Shown here piece after piece: positions 46,435-57,839 of a DNA stretch of 64,000 nucleotides (position 1 is the stretch's first letter; each line of letters begins with the position of its first letter). The notes beneath the pieces were generated by a model. That model did not search any database and was not told the origin of the DNA. It was given only the letters and a program-made list of their open reading frames with translations. Origin of the DNA: Asterochloris sp. CNOR1 (Eukaryota > Chlorophyta > Trebouxiophyceae > Trebouxiales > Trebouxiaceae); the NCBI GenBank assembly GCA_963969365.1, contig OZ017747.1, positions 1,612,001-1,676,000 on the forward strand, given 5' to 3'. A program made the translations under genes and the position numbers.

Positions 46435-49400
46435 ATGTTGACCGCATGCAACTATAGCATGTACACCGACAGCCTTCTGCATTGCTCCTGGCCATCCTCC
46501 CGTCATCACAGAGATCTCAGATCTCCTGGTCTCCCTTGTTGCAGATCATCCATCCAGGTGTGTCCATCTTGGACCGCTTACAATGCCTTGGATACTCACG
46601 CTGAGCTCATGAGTGGTCTCCACGTTCTCGCAACTTCGCTCTGTGGAGTAGTGCTTACTCTGGCGTTGTGTCCTCTTCTGCAGCAAGCACCATCCCTGAA
46701 GCCGGCAACACACCACAAGATGATGGAGCCCTCCAGGCTCCCCAGCCAGGCAGCTACTGCTGCACTGTTCACTGAGGACATCGCACCTGATGAGGCGCGG
46801 CTTTGACAGAGCTTGTGACGGGCTTCTGCTGTCTTGTGCTCAAGTAGCTGCTGCCCCCGTTGCAGTGCTGAGGCATGCCACAACAGATTGCTGAGCAAGC
46901 GCCAGGTCAGGCAATGTGTTCCTACTGGCTGCCACACACCTGCAGGTGGAGCCCGTAGACCTCAAGATCAGGGGGCAGCTGCCTGAGTGGCTCGATGGGG
47001 ACTACATTCGTAATGGGCCAGGTCAGCTGGCCTGTGCCTGATCTGTGAAAGCAAGCATGTCCCTTTTTACCCGGTTCGTTGTCCACTGGTCGGCTGCACT
47101 GCAGCAAGTCTGCACGCCCTCATCTTGGCTGTGCCACCATGTGGTGCAAATGCTCTGCATCTGTGCTGACTACCGGTGCTTGCTGCAGGCACCTACAAGG
47201 GGATGAAGCACATGTTTGATGGCAAGCCTGTCTGCAGACTTGCTTGGCTCGGTGGGTCTTCAGCACACACAACATGCTCCATGCTGTTCCTGCAGGCTAT
47301 GGCATGCTGGTCAAGTTTGGCTTCCGGAATGGCAAGGCCTTCATTCAGAAGAGGTGCACGCTTGACCTGGCCGCCTGTCAGCCCTGGTCCAACACTGCAT
47401 CTCCCCATGGATTCTGGCACTGAGAACTTGAACCAGCACCTGTTTGCCGTGTGCTACGCTGACCTCTCCTGCCTCGCCTGCAGATTTGTGCAGAGCGAGG
47501 CGTTCAAGTATTTTCAGCAGCACGGCCGTGTGAAGTACAGCGAATTTGCCACTGGCCCGCCCACTCTGCAGTCCCTTGCTACAGTCTTGGGCGGCATGCT
47601 TGGTGAGCAGCCTGGCTTGTCCAAGGCTAATGTGTTCAAGGAATCGATGGCTTCTCTGCTGGCCCTGCTGCACCCAAGAGCAGATTCTACCAAGGCTTTT
47701 GCCCTGTGCAATTGACAGCTGCATTGTGCTTGGGCATCAGGCACCTCTCTGGTATGGCATCAGTGGTTGATGCAGCCACTTTGGTGATATTTACTTACCT
47801 TGCCCTGCGCTGATCCACAGGCCTTGGGCAGGGCTTCACAGACAACGCCAGCGTGAACGTATTCGCCAGCAATGAGGAGGGCAGTGAGTTGCTTGCCATA
47901 TCAGAGCCTGTGCTGGCGAGTTACCGCATCGACCGGGACACTCTGGCCAGCAAGGCCAGGGAACATTTTCAGGACAAGGTGTGAGCCCTGGTAGCTGTGG
48001 GGATGTCTGCTGCCCACTGTGCAAGGGTGGTGTTGCTGAGTTGTCTGCTCATGGGCAATCAGTGTGTGCCCAGGCTGACTTCTGCTGCTGCTGCATGGTG
48101 GTGGATTCGATGCCCACTCATGCTGCTCATGCATGTTGACGGTTGCATCTTCAGCGAGTCCTGCTGCTGTTGCTCCAGGTCAAAGGTGACTTGTCCTCTC
48201 CTCACCCCACGATGCTGCCGAATGGCGATCTCATCAACATCGTGTACGCGGTACGAGTGCTTGCACAGGCAAAGGGCTTGCAGCATGCCTTGTCAGGCTC
48301 TGCGTGGCAAGTCCCTCCATCCCATTGGGTGCTCGTCCTGTAGAAAGTTGCGCTTCCTCATACACAGTACCTGCAGTCCTGCAGCCACTCCGCATGGCTG
48401 CGTGGACACTATAAGACCGCACACTGTGTGGATCAGAACAGCAACTGCCTGCATACCTGCGGCATCTTGTGCTGCCAGCAAGTGACTCAGCCCTGCATGC
48501 GCAGCCACTAGCTGCTCAGCATGCTGGTGCAGCCATTTGCTGACCAATCTGCTATATGAACAGCTTTGTGGTCTGATGTGCAGTTTGGTGGCGGTGCAAC
48601 TGTGGTGCGGTGGCCCAGGGAGAGCCATGTGCGCCAGAAAGTTGCTGAAGTCAAGTCTGTCCACTTCCCTTCCTTCTCCTGGGTGCACGACTTCCCTGCC
48701 ACACAGAATTGGGCAGTTGTCCCCCAGACGCCTTGCGTCTGGAGCATGGGGGTGAGCCAACTGTCTGCTGTGCAACTTGCTTTCCAATTTACTCTGGCTC
48801 TGCAGAAGGCATACTCGAACAGGTCCTCATCCAGTGCTGCTGCAGGCAACTCTGGGCTTCAGCAAGGCACAATTTGCCATGTTTGACTGGCGCCCTGAGC
48901 TGGGATCCACTCTGGATTTGGTCTCTCTGGACGGCGATGTCAGCAAGAACCGCCGCTTTAAGGCTCCTGCCTTCATGGCAGTGCACTACATCAACAGTAG
49001 GCATGCATGATGGACAGCAGGCATGGCTCAGAGCGGCATGCAAATTCATCTGTGCACCATCTGCTTCCCATAGGTGTATAGCTGCAGCAGAGCAGGCATG
49101 GGCATGTACTCAGGACTTTGTTGGTGCTGCAGGTTTTGAGACCTCAGACGGCAAGCAGCTTTGCTTTGACTTCGCAGGCTTCCCCGATCCCAGGTGGGCT
49201 GCAGCCACAGGACCTTATCCCTTCCTCAGCTTTGTTCTTGTCTTGCTCTCCTCAGGCAGATGCACATGGCAGTGTCTGCTGCAGGCCAGTCAAAGGCTGG
49301 TTCCTGGACAACCTGAGGAGCAACAAGGAGCCAGTTGCCAGCAGTCCCCTTGTGTGAGTTGGCAGTGGCGTGGCCCCAGCGTTTTCCAGATGCAAGGCTC

Positions 49401-50211
49401 GCTTCACCTTGTGCTATGCGCTATTGTGCCGCTGACCCAAGCCTCTACTGCTATCCTCCTGCACAAATCATGCTGCGCTTGGCTGGGCTGGGTGCTGATG
49501 AGTTGCACAGCTGCACAAATGGCCAAGTACCTGCTGCCTCACTGCTGCAGGCGCATCACGCTGCCCCTGGATGGACAGGCTGCTGATGAAGAGATCAAGC
49601 TGGAGCACCTGATGAAGGACGACAGTGTGTATTTCTACTCTGAGCTTCCCAGAGTCAATCCACGCTTCAAGGTAAGTTGCATCCCTTTGGCACCTCCGTT
49701 GTGACCAAGACCAGCAGCAGGTCTTGGTCTGTGTACTCTGCCCCACCGTGCTTATCAGCTGGCATTTCATTGTGAGCCACCCAGCAGCAGTGTCTGACGG
49801 CTTATCTCAGCAGTAGAACTTGCTGTGCAGCCCTTCAACAGCTGGCCGTGCTCTCATGCTTCCAGCTCAGCATGCTGGTTGTGGCTGCAGGGCATGCCTT
49901 ACCGCTATGCCTACAGTGTGGCGGGCAGGCCACCCTGCTCTATTGGCAATGCGCTGGCCAAGTTCGATGTGGCCCAGGGGGCGGCTCAGCTGTGGCACGA
50001 GCCGGGCACAGTGCCTGCTGAGCCAGTCATGGTCCCTAGGCCGGGCAGCACTGCAGAGGATGATGGAGTGGTGCTCAGCATTGTGATGGGCAATGAGGGA
50101 CAGTCCTTTTTGTTAGTCCTGGATGCTGCCTCGTGGCAGGAGGTTGCTCGCGTCAACGTGCCGTTTGGTGTTCCATTTGGCTTCCATGGCAATTTCCTGC
50201 CCCGCAAGTGA
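46435..50211 (+). CDS. CCD8-like: Carotenoid cleavage dioxygenase, CCD8-like
   Basis: Iron-dependent enzyme cutting carotenoids or apocarotenoids. The recognised core starts at 46946 (VEPVDLKIRGQLPEWLDGDY, then IRNGPG). It continues with HMFDGYGMLVKFGF (over a GC-donor intron at 47222), FVQSEAFKYF, GFTDNASVNVF, SPHPTMLPNGDLINIVY (first His), FSWVHDFPATQNWAVVPQ (second), FMAVHYINSFE (third), ELPRVNPRFKGMPYRY, and the last His in FGFHGNFLPRK with TGA at 50209. The fit is best to the CCD8 branch: FDGYxxLV, WVHxFPxTxNWxVVP and HYIN. Whether it makes carlactone cannot be judged. The N-terminal exons are inferred: the ATG at 46435 starts a transit-like stretch, and ...FTEDIAPDE can join VEPVDL in phase through a GC donor near 46793. 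The exon between about 48810 and 48850 is also uncertain. Confidence 0.85.
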
Positions 50212-50391
50212 TTTCATTTTGCTTGGCTTCAAGTCCCCCCTCCCTGTGTCGCAAGGTTCTTGTATCCTTGCTTATCATGCCCAATGCTGTGGCCCTCTTC
50301 ATTTGGTGAAAGCACTGCCAGCTGTGTACAATGTTGACATCTATCTTATGCTTTTGAAGGCTGTTGCTCCCTCTGTTGTTTGACTGCGCTA

Positions 50392-50396
50392 TGTAA
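50392..50396 (+). terminator. Putative poly(A) signal TGTAA (CCD8-like)
   Basis: TGTAA lies about 180 bp after the CCD stop and 50 bp before the VPS36 start. Confidence 0.45.
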
Positions 50397-50445
50397 ACGG
50401 TTGGCACTCGAGTACAGTCGTTCATGTAGGCTTTCAACAGGACTC

Positions 50446-53400
50446 ATGCACCTTGATCTAGCTCAGCTGACAGATGCTGGTGAGCCAGTGCTGCTAGCTG
50501 GAGAGTTGCAGCAATTCCTGCTGGTGAAGGTAAGTTGCTGCGCATGTTGAGCCCTTGACCAGGACCTGCAAAGCTAAAGCCTCGGCTGCAGACCTCTCTC
50601 GAATTCGAAGGGGCAGGAGGCATCTGGCCTGCTGTAGACACTCAACAGAGCAAGCATGAGGTGGGCCTTCCACCTCCAGATGAGGCAGCAAATCCCTGGC
50701 AGGTCGATGCCTGCCACGACTTGATTGCCATGCAAACTGGTTGTTATACATCTTTGTTGTAGAAGGCCTGGGTTGGTGCCATGCTGCAGGGAGGCAATGC
50801 TGTGCTGACCACACACAGGGTCCTGTGGCTGGACTCAGCAGCAGCTCCTGACTCAGGAGCATCATGCATGATCCCACTGAGTGCCGTGCACAAAATAGAG
50901 CTGCGCAGCTCGATGGTCCTGAAATCGCCCAAGATCAGGATCTATGTCTATGTGGGCCAGCATGGCCGCCCTGCACCAGGCATGTCTCAACCTCCATGTA
51001 ATGACGCCTTGCAATTCAGTTGCTTTCTGCCTGCTCAGGGCGTCTGCCATCTCTGCGTGCACGCTGTCAGTCGCCAAGCCTGCACATGCTACCGTGGCTT
51101 AAGCTATGAGGTGATGTACCCAGTCCTGTCTGTCTGCTACTGACGGGGGACCAGTAGCTATTGACTGTCCCAAATGACCTCTGCAGACAAGCAGGACTCG
51201 GTGCGCATCGATCAGGTCAAGCTGTCAGCCCGCAGCAACATGCAGGCCTTCGTGGACGCCTGCCAGCAGGCAGTGCAGCAGCGGGCCTGGGCTCGTCCAG
51301 CAACGCAGGCACACCAGCCCCAGCCCTGGGCTGCCTCTCTCCATGCTCAGCCACTAGCTGAACCCCCTCAGGCGGATGCTGGCAGCTGGGGCGCCGCTAT
51401 TGCCCTGCCAGGGCAGCCTCCGCAGCAGCAGCAGCAAGGGCAGGCTGCAGCGGTTGTGGACCCCCAGGTCGTTGCCCAGCTACAGGTTATGGGCTTCAGC
51501 TTCAACAGCGCTTTGAGGGCAGCCATGAACACTGGCAACACAGGTATGTCACATGGGGATCCCGCTGTGTTAAGGAAAATGTTCCTTCAGTGTGCTTGCC
51601 TTACCTTTCAGGCTGTGGGTTGTGGACTGGTGGTCTCTGCCAACCTGCTCTTGCCCCGTCGCATACTTTGAATGCTGACCTCATACTCCATTCTCCCTGC
51701 AGGGCCAGACCAGGCAGTGCACTGGCTGCTGCAGCAGGAAGCTGACCCACAGCTGCAGGATCCCCTGCCTGGGGTGCAGGCCTCACCTGCCCCATCAGCA
51801 GCCCCGACGATGCACTTTGCGCCCTCAGCAGCTGGGGTGGCCGGCATCCTGCGCCGGGAGCAGGAGATGGCAGCCCAGTCTGATGCGTGAGTGCCATGCC
51901 TGCTTCTGCCTTGCAGAATTGGGGAGGTGTGTCTGATGCCACAGAAGGCAAAGCAGCTTGGATGCAGTCTCCAGGCCCTGGTGGTTCTTTGGTAACTGGA
52001 AAGCCTGCTTCTTGGTTGGGTTAAGCTTGTCAGCTATACTGTGCTGCCACCAAGACTCCTGCTTGACGTACCTTGTTGGGGCTCTGCAGCAGTAGCTGCA
52101 AGGCTCTCATGCCGCTGAAGGTCGCCTGGCACATGTTCAAGCATCTGCGCGTCCCCTGATAGACAAGACAGGCACTTTCTAGGCAGTGGCAACATGTGAT
52201 GTTGTGCTGCAGGTCCCTGGTGCTGCTCTGTCTGGAGCCACAAAGACTGCAAGTCCCACAAGCATGATTTTGAGGATCTGCCGGCCCTGATGGCCAGGGC
52301 AGCTGCCCTGCAACAGTCGTCTGATGGCCTATGCTGCTGCAGGTCCCTCGAGCACGCCTTCAAGGACCTGCGTGGCCTGATGGCCAAGGCAGCCGAGATG
52401 GTGCAGCTGGCCGAGCGCTTTCGTGGACGCATTGCGGAGCAGAGCAGCACTGATGATGCAGACGTGCAGGAGTTCCAAGAGAGCGGGTTGGAGGCCGAGC
52501 TCATCCAGATGGGCATTGCCAGCCCCGTCACCAAGGAGACTGCTGGTGTCATGTACCACCAGGAGCTGGCCCGCCAGGTGGGCGAAGTGCAAGTTGCCTG
52601 AACTGCACAGCTGCCGCTCGAAGCCTGCCATCCTTGTGTTCATGGCCTTTTGCCCCATTTGTTCATGAGGAGCTGGCCCCCACCAGGTGGGCTGTGTGTG
52701 GCAGCACTGGAGCTGCAAGCTGGGAGCTCAGGCACCGTCTGTCACTGCACAGCTGTAAATTGATGCTCTGTAGCAGAGCCCAAGCGCAGCAGCCGTGGCT
52801 GTGTTGAGGATCCAAGTTGTTTTCCTCCTGCTGGTGTGTATCCTCTGCACAGTATCCAGCAGGCTTTGTGATTTTGCACTGCTCAAGTCTGCACATGTAT
52901 TTGCCAGTTTGGCACCATCAGTAACAACAGCTTAAAGCTTGCTGGGCCCCTGCTGGCCCCTGCCTTCCAGGACCTGCAGGCAGGCAGACATTGACATGCA
53001 AAAAGCCATGCTGCAGCTGTCCATCTTCCTGACCACACCCCTTGACAAGGCTGGCGGCCTTCTGGCCTTGACAGACGTGTACTGCATCTTCAATAGAGCA
53101 CGCGGCACAGAGCTGGTGTCCCCAGACGACCTCCTGGCAGCAGGCAAGCTCTTCCCACAGCTGGGCGCCTCCATGCAGCTCAAACGTTTCACCAGCGGCG
53201 TCCTGGTGGTGCAGTCCAACAGCCACAGCACAGAGCAGGCAAGCTTGGCAGTTCTGGCATGCACACTGAGCAGCTGTGCCCAGCTGCAGCCGTTCCTGGC
53301 AGAGCAGGTGCTGTGCATGTCTGAGTGGTGCTTTTCCCCTGTCTGCAGGTCTGCACAAGGATTGGTGAGATGGTGGCCACTCCTCGCGGTCTTGGCCCTG

Positions 53401-53564
53401 CTTTGACAGCCAATGATGTGGCAGCTGCCTTGGTTGTCCCACTTGCCATTGCCAGCGAGCACATCCTCACTGCAGAAGCCAGGGGCGTGCTGTGTCGCGA
53501 TGATGGGCAGGACGGCCTGCGCTGGTATCGAAACTTTTTTATGAATACTGCTCTGGCAACGTGA
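50446..53564 (+). CDS. VPS36: ESCRT-II subunit VPS36 with an inserted UBA domain
   Basis: Sorts ubiquitinated membrane proteins into multivesicular bodies. Exons 50446-50529, 50763-50979, 51187-51543, 51703-51886, 52343-52577, 52984-53238 and 53349-53564 join in phase to 515 residues, longer than plant VPS36 (about 440). The N-terminal GLUE (PH-like) domain shows AVLTTHRVLWLDS and IPLSAVHKIELRSS. Residues about 195-240 form a UBA-like domain (VVAQLQVMGFSFNSALRAA, NTG, QAVHWLLQQEADPQL). EAP30 follows: VAGILRREQE, MGIASPVTKETAGVMYHQEL, TTPLDKAGGLLALTDVYCIF, NRARGTELVSPDDL and AEARGVLCRDDGQDGLRWYRN. The exon 6 donor is GC (CAG|GCAAGC at 53239). The exon 2 donor is possibly GC too (CAG|GCATGT at 50980), which is less sure. 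Confidence 0.95.
52206..52312 (+). repeat. Echo of VPS36 exon 5 start
   Basis: The intron contains GCTGCAGGTCCCTGGTGC (52206) and then sequence coding HDFEDLPALMARAAALQ (about 52263-52312). It mirrors the real junction GCTGCAG|GTCCCTCGAGC and HAFKDLRGLMAKAAEMVQ (52343-52405). Confidence 0.9.
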
Positions 53565-54167
53565 CGGCATCCTCACATTCTTGACGCAAAGCCCAGACTG
53601 CTATGTGTTGACCCTCTTTCAGTTGTGCATGGCAGGCCTCTGGGGCAGAGCTCTGGTGCTTTGCATCAACCAGAAAGACGCCCTCGAGCTGTTGCACCCT
53701 CTCGCATATCTGATGATGTTCCAGACATTGCTGTGTCGGCTGTTTTGGAGACCAAGTCTTGACATTGACTTGACCAAGTCTTGCCATCATCAACCGCCCA
53801 GAGTCGGTATTAGCAGGGCCCACGGCCTGCCCAGGGTGGTCAGCATCGCACTGTGTAGGCAGAGCCAGCCAAGGTCACGATCTGATTGTCAAGGTGACAG
53901 CTTGAGATCGGTCGCCTCATTCAGCGGTCACTCGGCACAGCTGCGACCTTATCTGTAATGCAGACTTGCATGTGTTGTTGTGGTTGCTCAAGCCCTACCT
54001 CCCAAATCCCCTGTCCCCCTGATGCTGCCACAACAGCCTGCCCATAAGGTCTGCCAGATGCACGGCTGCCGGCACAAGCACACTGCATGCAGTGAAGATC
54101 GGAATGTAAGCTGCTGCTCCTGTTTGATTCAGGTGTGAGCAGGGGCCTGTGCCCCTGAAACGGCCCA
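53565..54167. other. VPS36 to coiled-coil gene intergenic region
   Basis: About 600 bp, mostly VPS36 3' region, with one TGTAA signal. No exon or RNA gene was recognised. Confidence 0.5.
53954..53958 (+). terminator. Putative poly(A) signal TGTAA (VPS36)
   Basis: TGTAA lies about 390 bp after the VPS36 stop, which is far, so the assignment is weak. Confidence 0.3.
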
Positions 54168-57100
54168 ATGGCTGGCATACCAGCTCAGTTCCTGAACAAG
54201 TCTGTTGAGCGGGGCAATGATGACTTCCCCAAGGTGCCACTCATCATCAGGAAGGGCCCTCCTCCAATGCTAGGAGGATCCTCTTCTGCGGCACCTTCCA
54301 CCCCTCTGCAACCTCGCCAGTACAGGCTGTCACCTCATTCCAGCTTGCCATCTGTAGCTTCCACGTCCAGCACCTCAACATTGGAGAGCGACATTGAAAT
54401 CCTGAGCCTGCGTTCTCAGCTGCAGAAGCTGCGTAACGATCAATTTGCCGCCCAGCAAGAGGTGAGCAGGATCTGGCTGAACCTTGATCAAGGACTCAGA
54501 GACAACCTTGTACTATAATGTTGCATGCCTGCTCTGCAAGCCAGCACTGGAAGTCTGGCAGCACGCTTCAAGTTGCATTGGCAACAATGGCCTGGAACCT
54601 TGCCATGTGTGTGGCAGCAGTGACCTGACACAGCCCTCGTGGGCTGTCATTTCATGCTCAGCTGTGTCTTGACCGGCTGTAAGGCTTGCAAGCCAGAGAA
54701 ACCCCTTCTGGCATGCAGGTTGCTCAGATGCGCAAAGAGCGCGCTGAGGAGCAGGCAGAGGTCAAGGCGCTGGCCGCCAGCTATGAAAGCGCTGTGGAGC
54801 AGGCCCAGGCACAGCATGCTGCCGCCCTGCGGGCCGTACAGCAGCGCCAACAGGTGCAGCTGACTGCCCTGCAGGAGCAGCTCAAGGCACAGGTACGGGC
54901 TTGGGTTGCCTTTGCGCCTCCTGTGGGGTATTATGGCCAAGGCTGCGTTGGCTGTCAAGGTCTGCGCCTGTGGAGGACATGCAAGCAGCAGAAGGCAAGG
55001 GAGGCAGCTGCAACTACTGGCCCACCAGCTCTGTTTCTGTGTGCATTGTGCAGCGCAACTGTGGCATTGAGGTACAGGCGACTGTGGTGTTTGGTTTGTG
55101 TCCCTTCCTTGCCAGAAAGCATCGAGCTATGTGCCTGTTGTGAACAAGCCGTCTCAGCAGCAGCCGAGATGGGCCACCAAGGGCAGCTGCAGCTGTCAGG
55201 TCTGCACCCAGGCTGTCTCCTTGTGCAATGCGCAGCATAGCCAGAGCAGCAAGCACGCTGCTGAGCCCATCAAGCACCTCAGCGCCTCATGCTGCTGACT
55301 ACAGGCCCAGGCCAACAGAATGGAGCTGCAGTGCCATGAGGCAGCCCTGGAGGCCCAGGCTGACGCACACAATGCCAAGCTGCTGCTGACCAAGGCTGGG
55401 CATGCCAAGGAGGTGGATGCCATGCAGCAGGAGGTGGCTGCAAAGGAGCAGCAGGCCATCAGGTTGCAGGAGACTATTGATGCCATGGCAAAGGTGTGAT
55501 TTTGCTATTCCTCATGAGCCTCTCATTGCTGCCAACTGGAGGCCTGGCATTGCATAGGATGATCTTGCTGTATATGCCAGCACAGCCACACAGGATTGCA
55601 AGCAACTCGGCATTTGTCTTGCTGTTTGCACAGGGCCTGCCTGGTTCCATCAGCTCTGTAGTCAGCCTTGACTGAGGTTGTGAACTGAGTCTGGTCTGCC
55701 TGGCTGCAGGCCGACGAGGAAAATGCAACACTGAAGGAGCAGCTCTCTATGCTGCGTCAGAGCCACAACTTGTCCATGAAGCGGCTGCAGGTGAGGCAGA
55801 CCGCCCCAAGTGGCTCAGCTGAGGGGCCATGCCCAATGCTGCTGCTTGACATGCCTATGCATGGCCTATGCATTGGGGAGCATTGCTGAGGGGCATCCAG
55901 GCTGCTGGTCACGTGCGGTTTACCCTGCATTGCATGGCGCATGGCTTCCTACTGAAAGCTGACTCCTGTGCGTGCACTTGAGGGCAGGGCTACGGGCTGA
56001 GCTGCCCTGCTTGCCGCAGCGCATTGTGCCAGGGCCTGCTACAAGGAGAATGACTGCTGTGCTGCCTGCCCTGCAGCTGCACTTCTCCCAGCAGAATGAA
56101 GACATGCACAGCTTGCAGACTCAGCGAACTGAGCTGGCTGAGCAGCTGGCCGCAATGAAGAAGGCCATGGAAGCCAGGCAGGCGGAGGTGAGCAGCCCAG
56201 CAAGACTGGTTGCACACTGTGGGCTGTGTTCTGTGGTAGAGGTTCTCACATCTTGTGGTCTGCGACAGGGAACTTGTGAAGAACCCTGTGTCAGATCTCC
56301 GTCTACTTCAGCCTCTGCCCCTCCAAGCAGAAGCAACTCCCAAGCAGTAGCATTGTCCTGGGTCAAAGGTTAACAGGCCACCGTAAGCTGTTCAGATCAG
56401 CCCAAGCATTCACAGCTTGTGTGCCCACGCAGCTGCGCAGCCCATACCACCTGTGCAGCTGGGCCGGCCACCTCATACCAGGCCACAAAGGTGCCTGGTA
56501 TGTGTATATGCAGGTGGAGGAGGTGACTCAGGAGGCTGCAGCCTTGAGCCAGGAGGTCAAATCGCTGCACACCCGCCTGGAACTGCAGGAGGGGCACCAT
56601 AGTGACCAGCTGCAGCAGATCAGTGATCACCACGCAGGTGGGGGCACCTGGCGTGCTAGATCTTTCTCATGATGTCAGGCAGGGTGCTGCGCCACAATGC
56701 CAAGCAGGCAGGACGACTTGGCAGTATGGGAAGCACCTGTTGCCCGACCTCTTGTCCCTGTCATCTGAAACCAGCTGACCTCTGGGCCAGTCTATGACGG
56801 CTGCTGGGTGCTGGGTCGCCTGCTAGGCTGTAGGCCAGTGATGCAGCGGCGCTCCTCATATTTGGTGCAAGCCCTAGCTGCACACCCATAGTCTGACATC
56901 TCCCCCTGTGTCCTTTGCAGCTGAGCTGCGTGAACTGAAGCAGAGTACCCTGGCAGACAAGGGCAAGGCGTCCTCTTCCTCCAGCAGCAACAGCATTGCA
57001 GAGAAGACAACAGAGCTGGCTGCTGAGCTGACCGAAGTGGTCCTGCAGCTGCAGCAGTACAAGGCCAGGAATGCTGACGTGAGTGGGGCATGCCTGGTGT

Positions 57101-57839
57101 TCCTGCCTTTGGAATCTAAAGGTTGTCTGCCCTGCAGCCGCAGCGGTACAAGGCGAAGAACGCTGTTGTGAGTGGGGGCTGGCTGTGTTGGGGTCTGTCT
57201 GCAGGCTGAATGCCCTTCTCTGTCCTCAGGCTGGGCAGACCAGGACGCGGCCAGGCCAGGATTGGCGCCATTTGCCGTCTTCCATCATGCTTGATGTTGT
57301 TCCAGGGGGAAGCTGTCAGTCTGGAACTAGCCGAGCGCCAGCATTGCGCTGAGGCAATCAGCCCTGGACCCAATCTCTTTCTGCGGCCTCAACCCAGTAC
57401 ATCTTTGCACCCCTGACCCGACCTGTCTTTGCCTGCAGCTGAAGCATGAGAGGGACAAGCTGCGCGGCATGGTTGAGCTGTTCAAAAAGACCATCAGCAA
57501 GGAGATGCTATTCCAGATGCAGAGGCGCCAGGTGAGGGCCCCGAAAATCCCTCTCTGCCGCCAGATGGATGTGTATCCCTGGTTGTGGGGCAATGCCTCC
57601 CAGGCCCAGGCTACCAGCCTTGCGCGGGGCATGGTGCGCCTGAGCCCTTGCAGCCAGCATCAGTGCTTGCCCTTGTGTCTGCTCTGCAGGAGTTGGGCAC
57701 CAGCAGCCCCCCTGACCGCAGCAGCAGCAGGCCGCACCGCACCACCAGCAAGCTCACGGCTGAGGCCCTGGCCCAGCAGCAGCAGCAACAGCAGCAGCGT
57801 AGGTCTAAGCTGAAGGGCCAGCAGTCTGGTCCTTGGTGA
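54168..57839 (+). CDS. Coiled-coil protein of unknown function
   Basis: Nine exons (54168-54461, 54719-54892, 55305-55493, 55710-55790, 56077-56187, 56514-56637, 56921-57078, 57439-57531, 57690-57839) join in phase to 457 residues. The first 85 residues are Pro/Ser-rich (SSSAAPSTPLQPRQYRLSPH). From IEILSLRSQLQKLRNDQ onward it is almost continuous heptad coiled coil (MRKERAEEQAEVKALAAS, AKEQQAIRLQETIDAMAK, QTQRTELAEQLAAMKKAME). A short conserved-looking block LKHERDKLRGMVELFKKTIS is followed by a Ser/Arg tail with a poly-Gln run (QQQQQQQQ near 57773-57799). It has no signal peptide or membrane segment. It could be a Golgi, centrosomal or basal-body scaffold, but nothing allows a choice. Confidence 0.85.
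57128..57176 (+). repeat. Echo of coiled-coil gene exon 7 end and donor
   Basis: CAGCGGTACAAGGCGAAGAA then CGCTGTTGTGAGTGGGG mirrors CAGCAGTACAAGGCCAGGAA then TGCTGAC|GTGAGTGGGG at 57053-57088. The copy sits about 90 bp downstream in the intron. Confidence 0.9.

Noticed and set aside
48709-49704. 331-residue plus-strand open frame in the CCD gene
   Set aside because: It runs through introns and off-frame exons. The true CCD exons lie in other frames with the His-ligand motifs.
57303-57372. Extra coiled-coil exon (EAVSLELAERQHCAEAI)
   Set aside because: It has an acceptor and helix-like content but no usable donor, and skipping it keeps the gene in phase. It may be another decayed echo.
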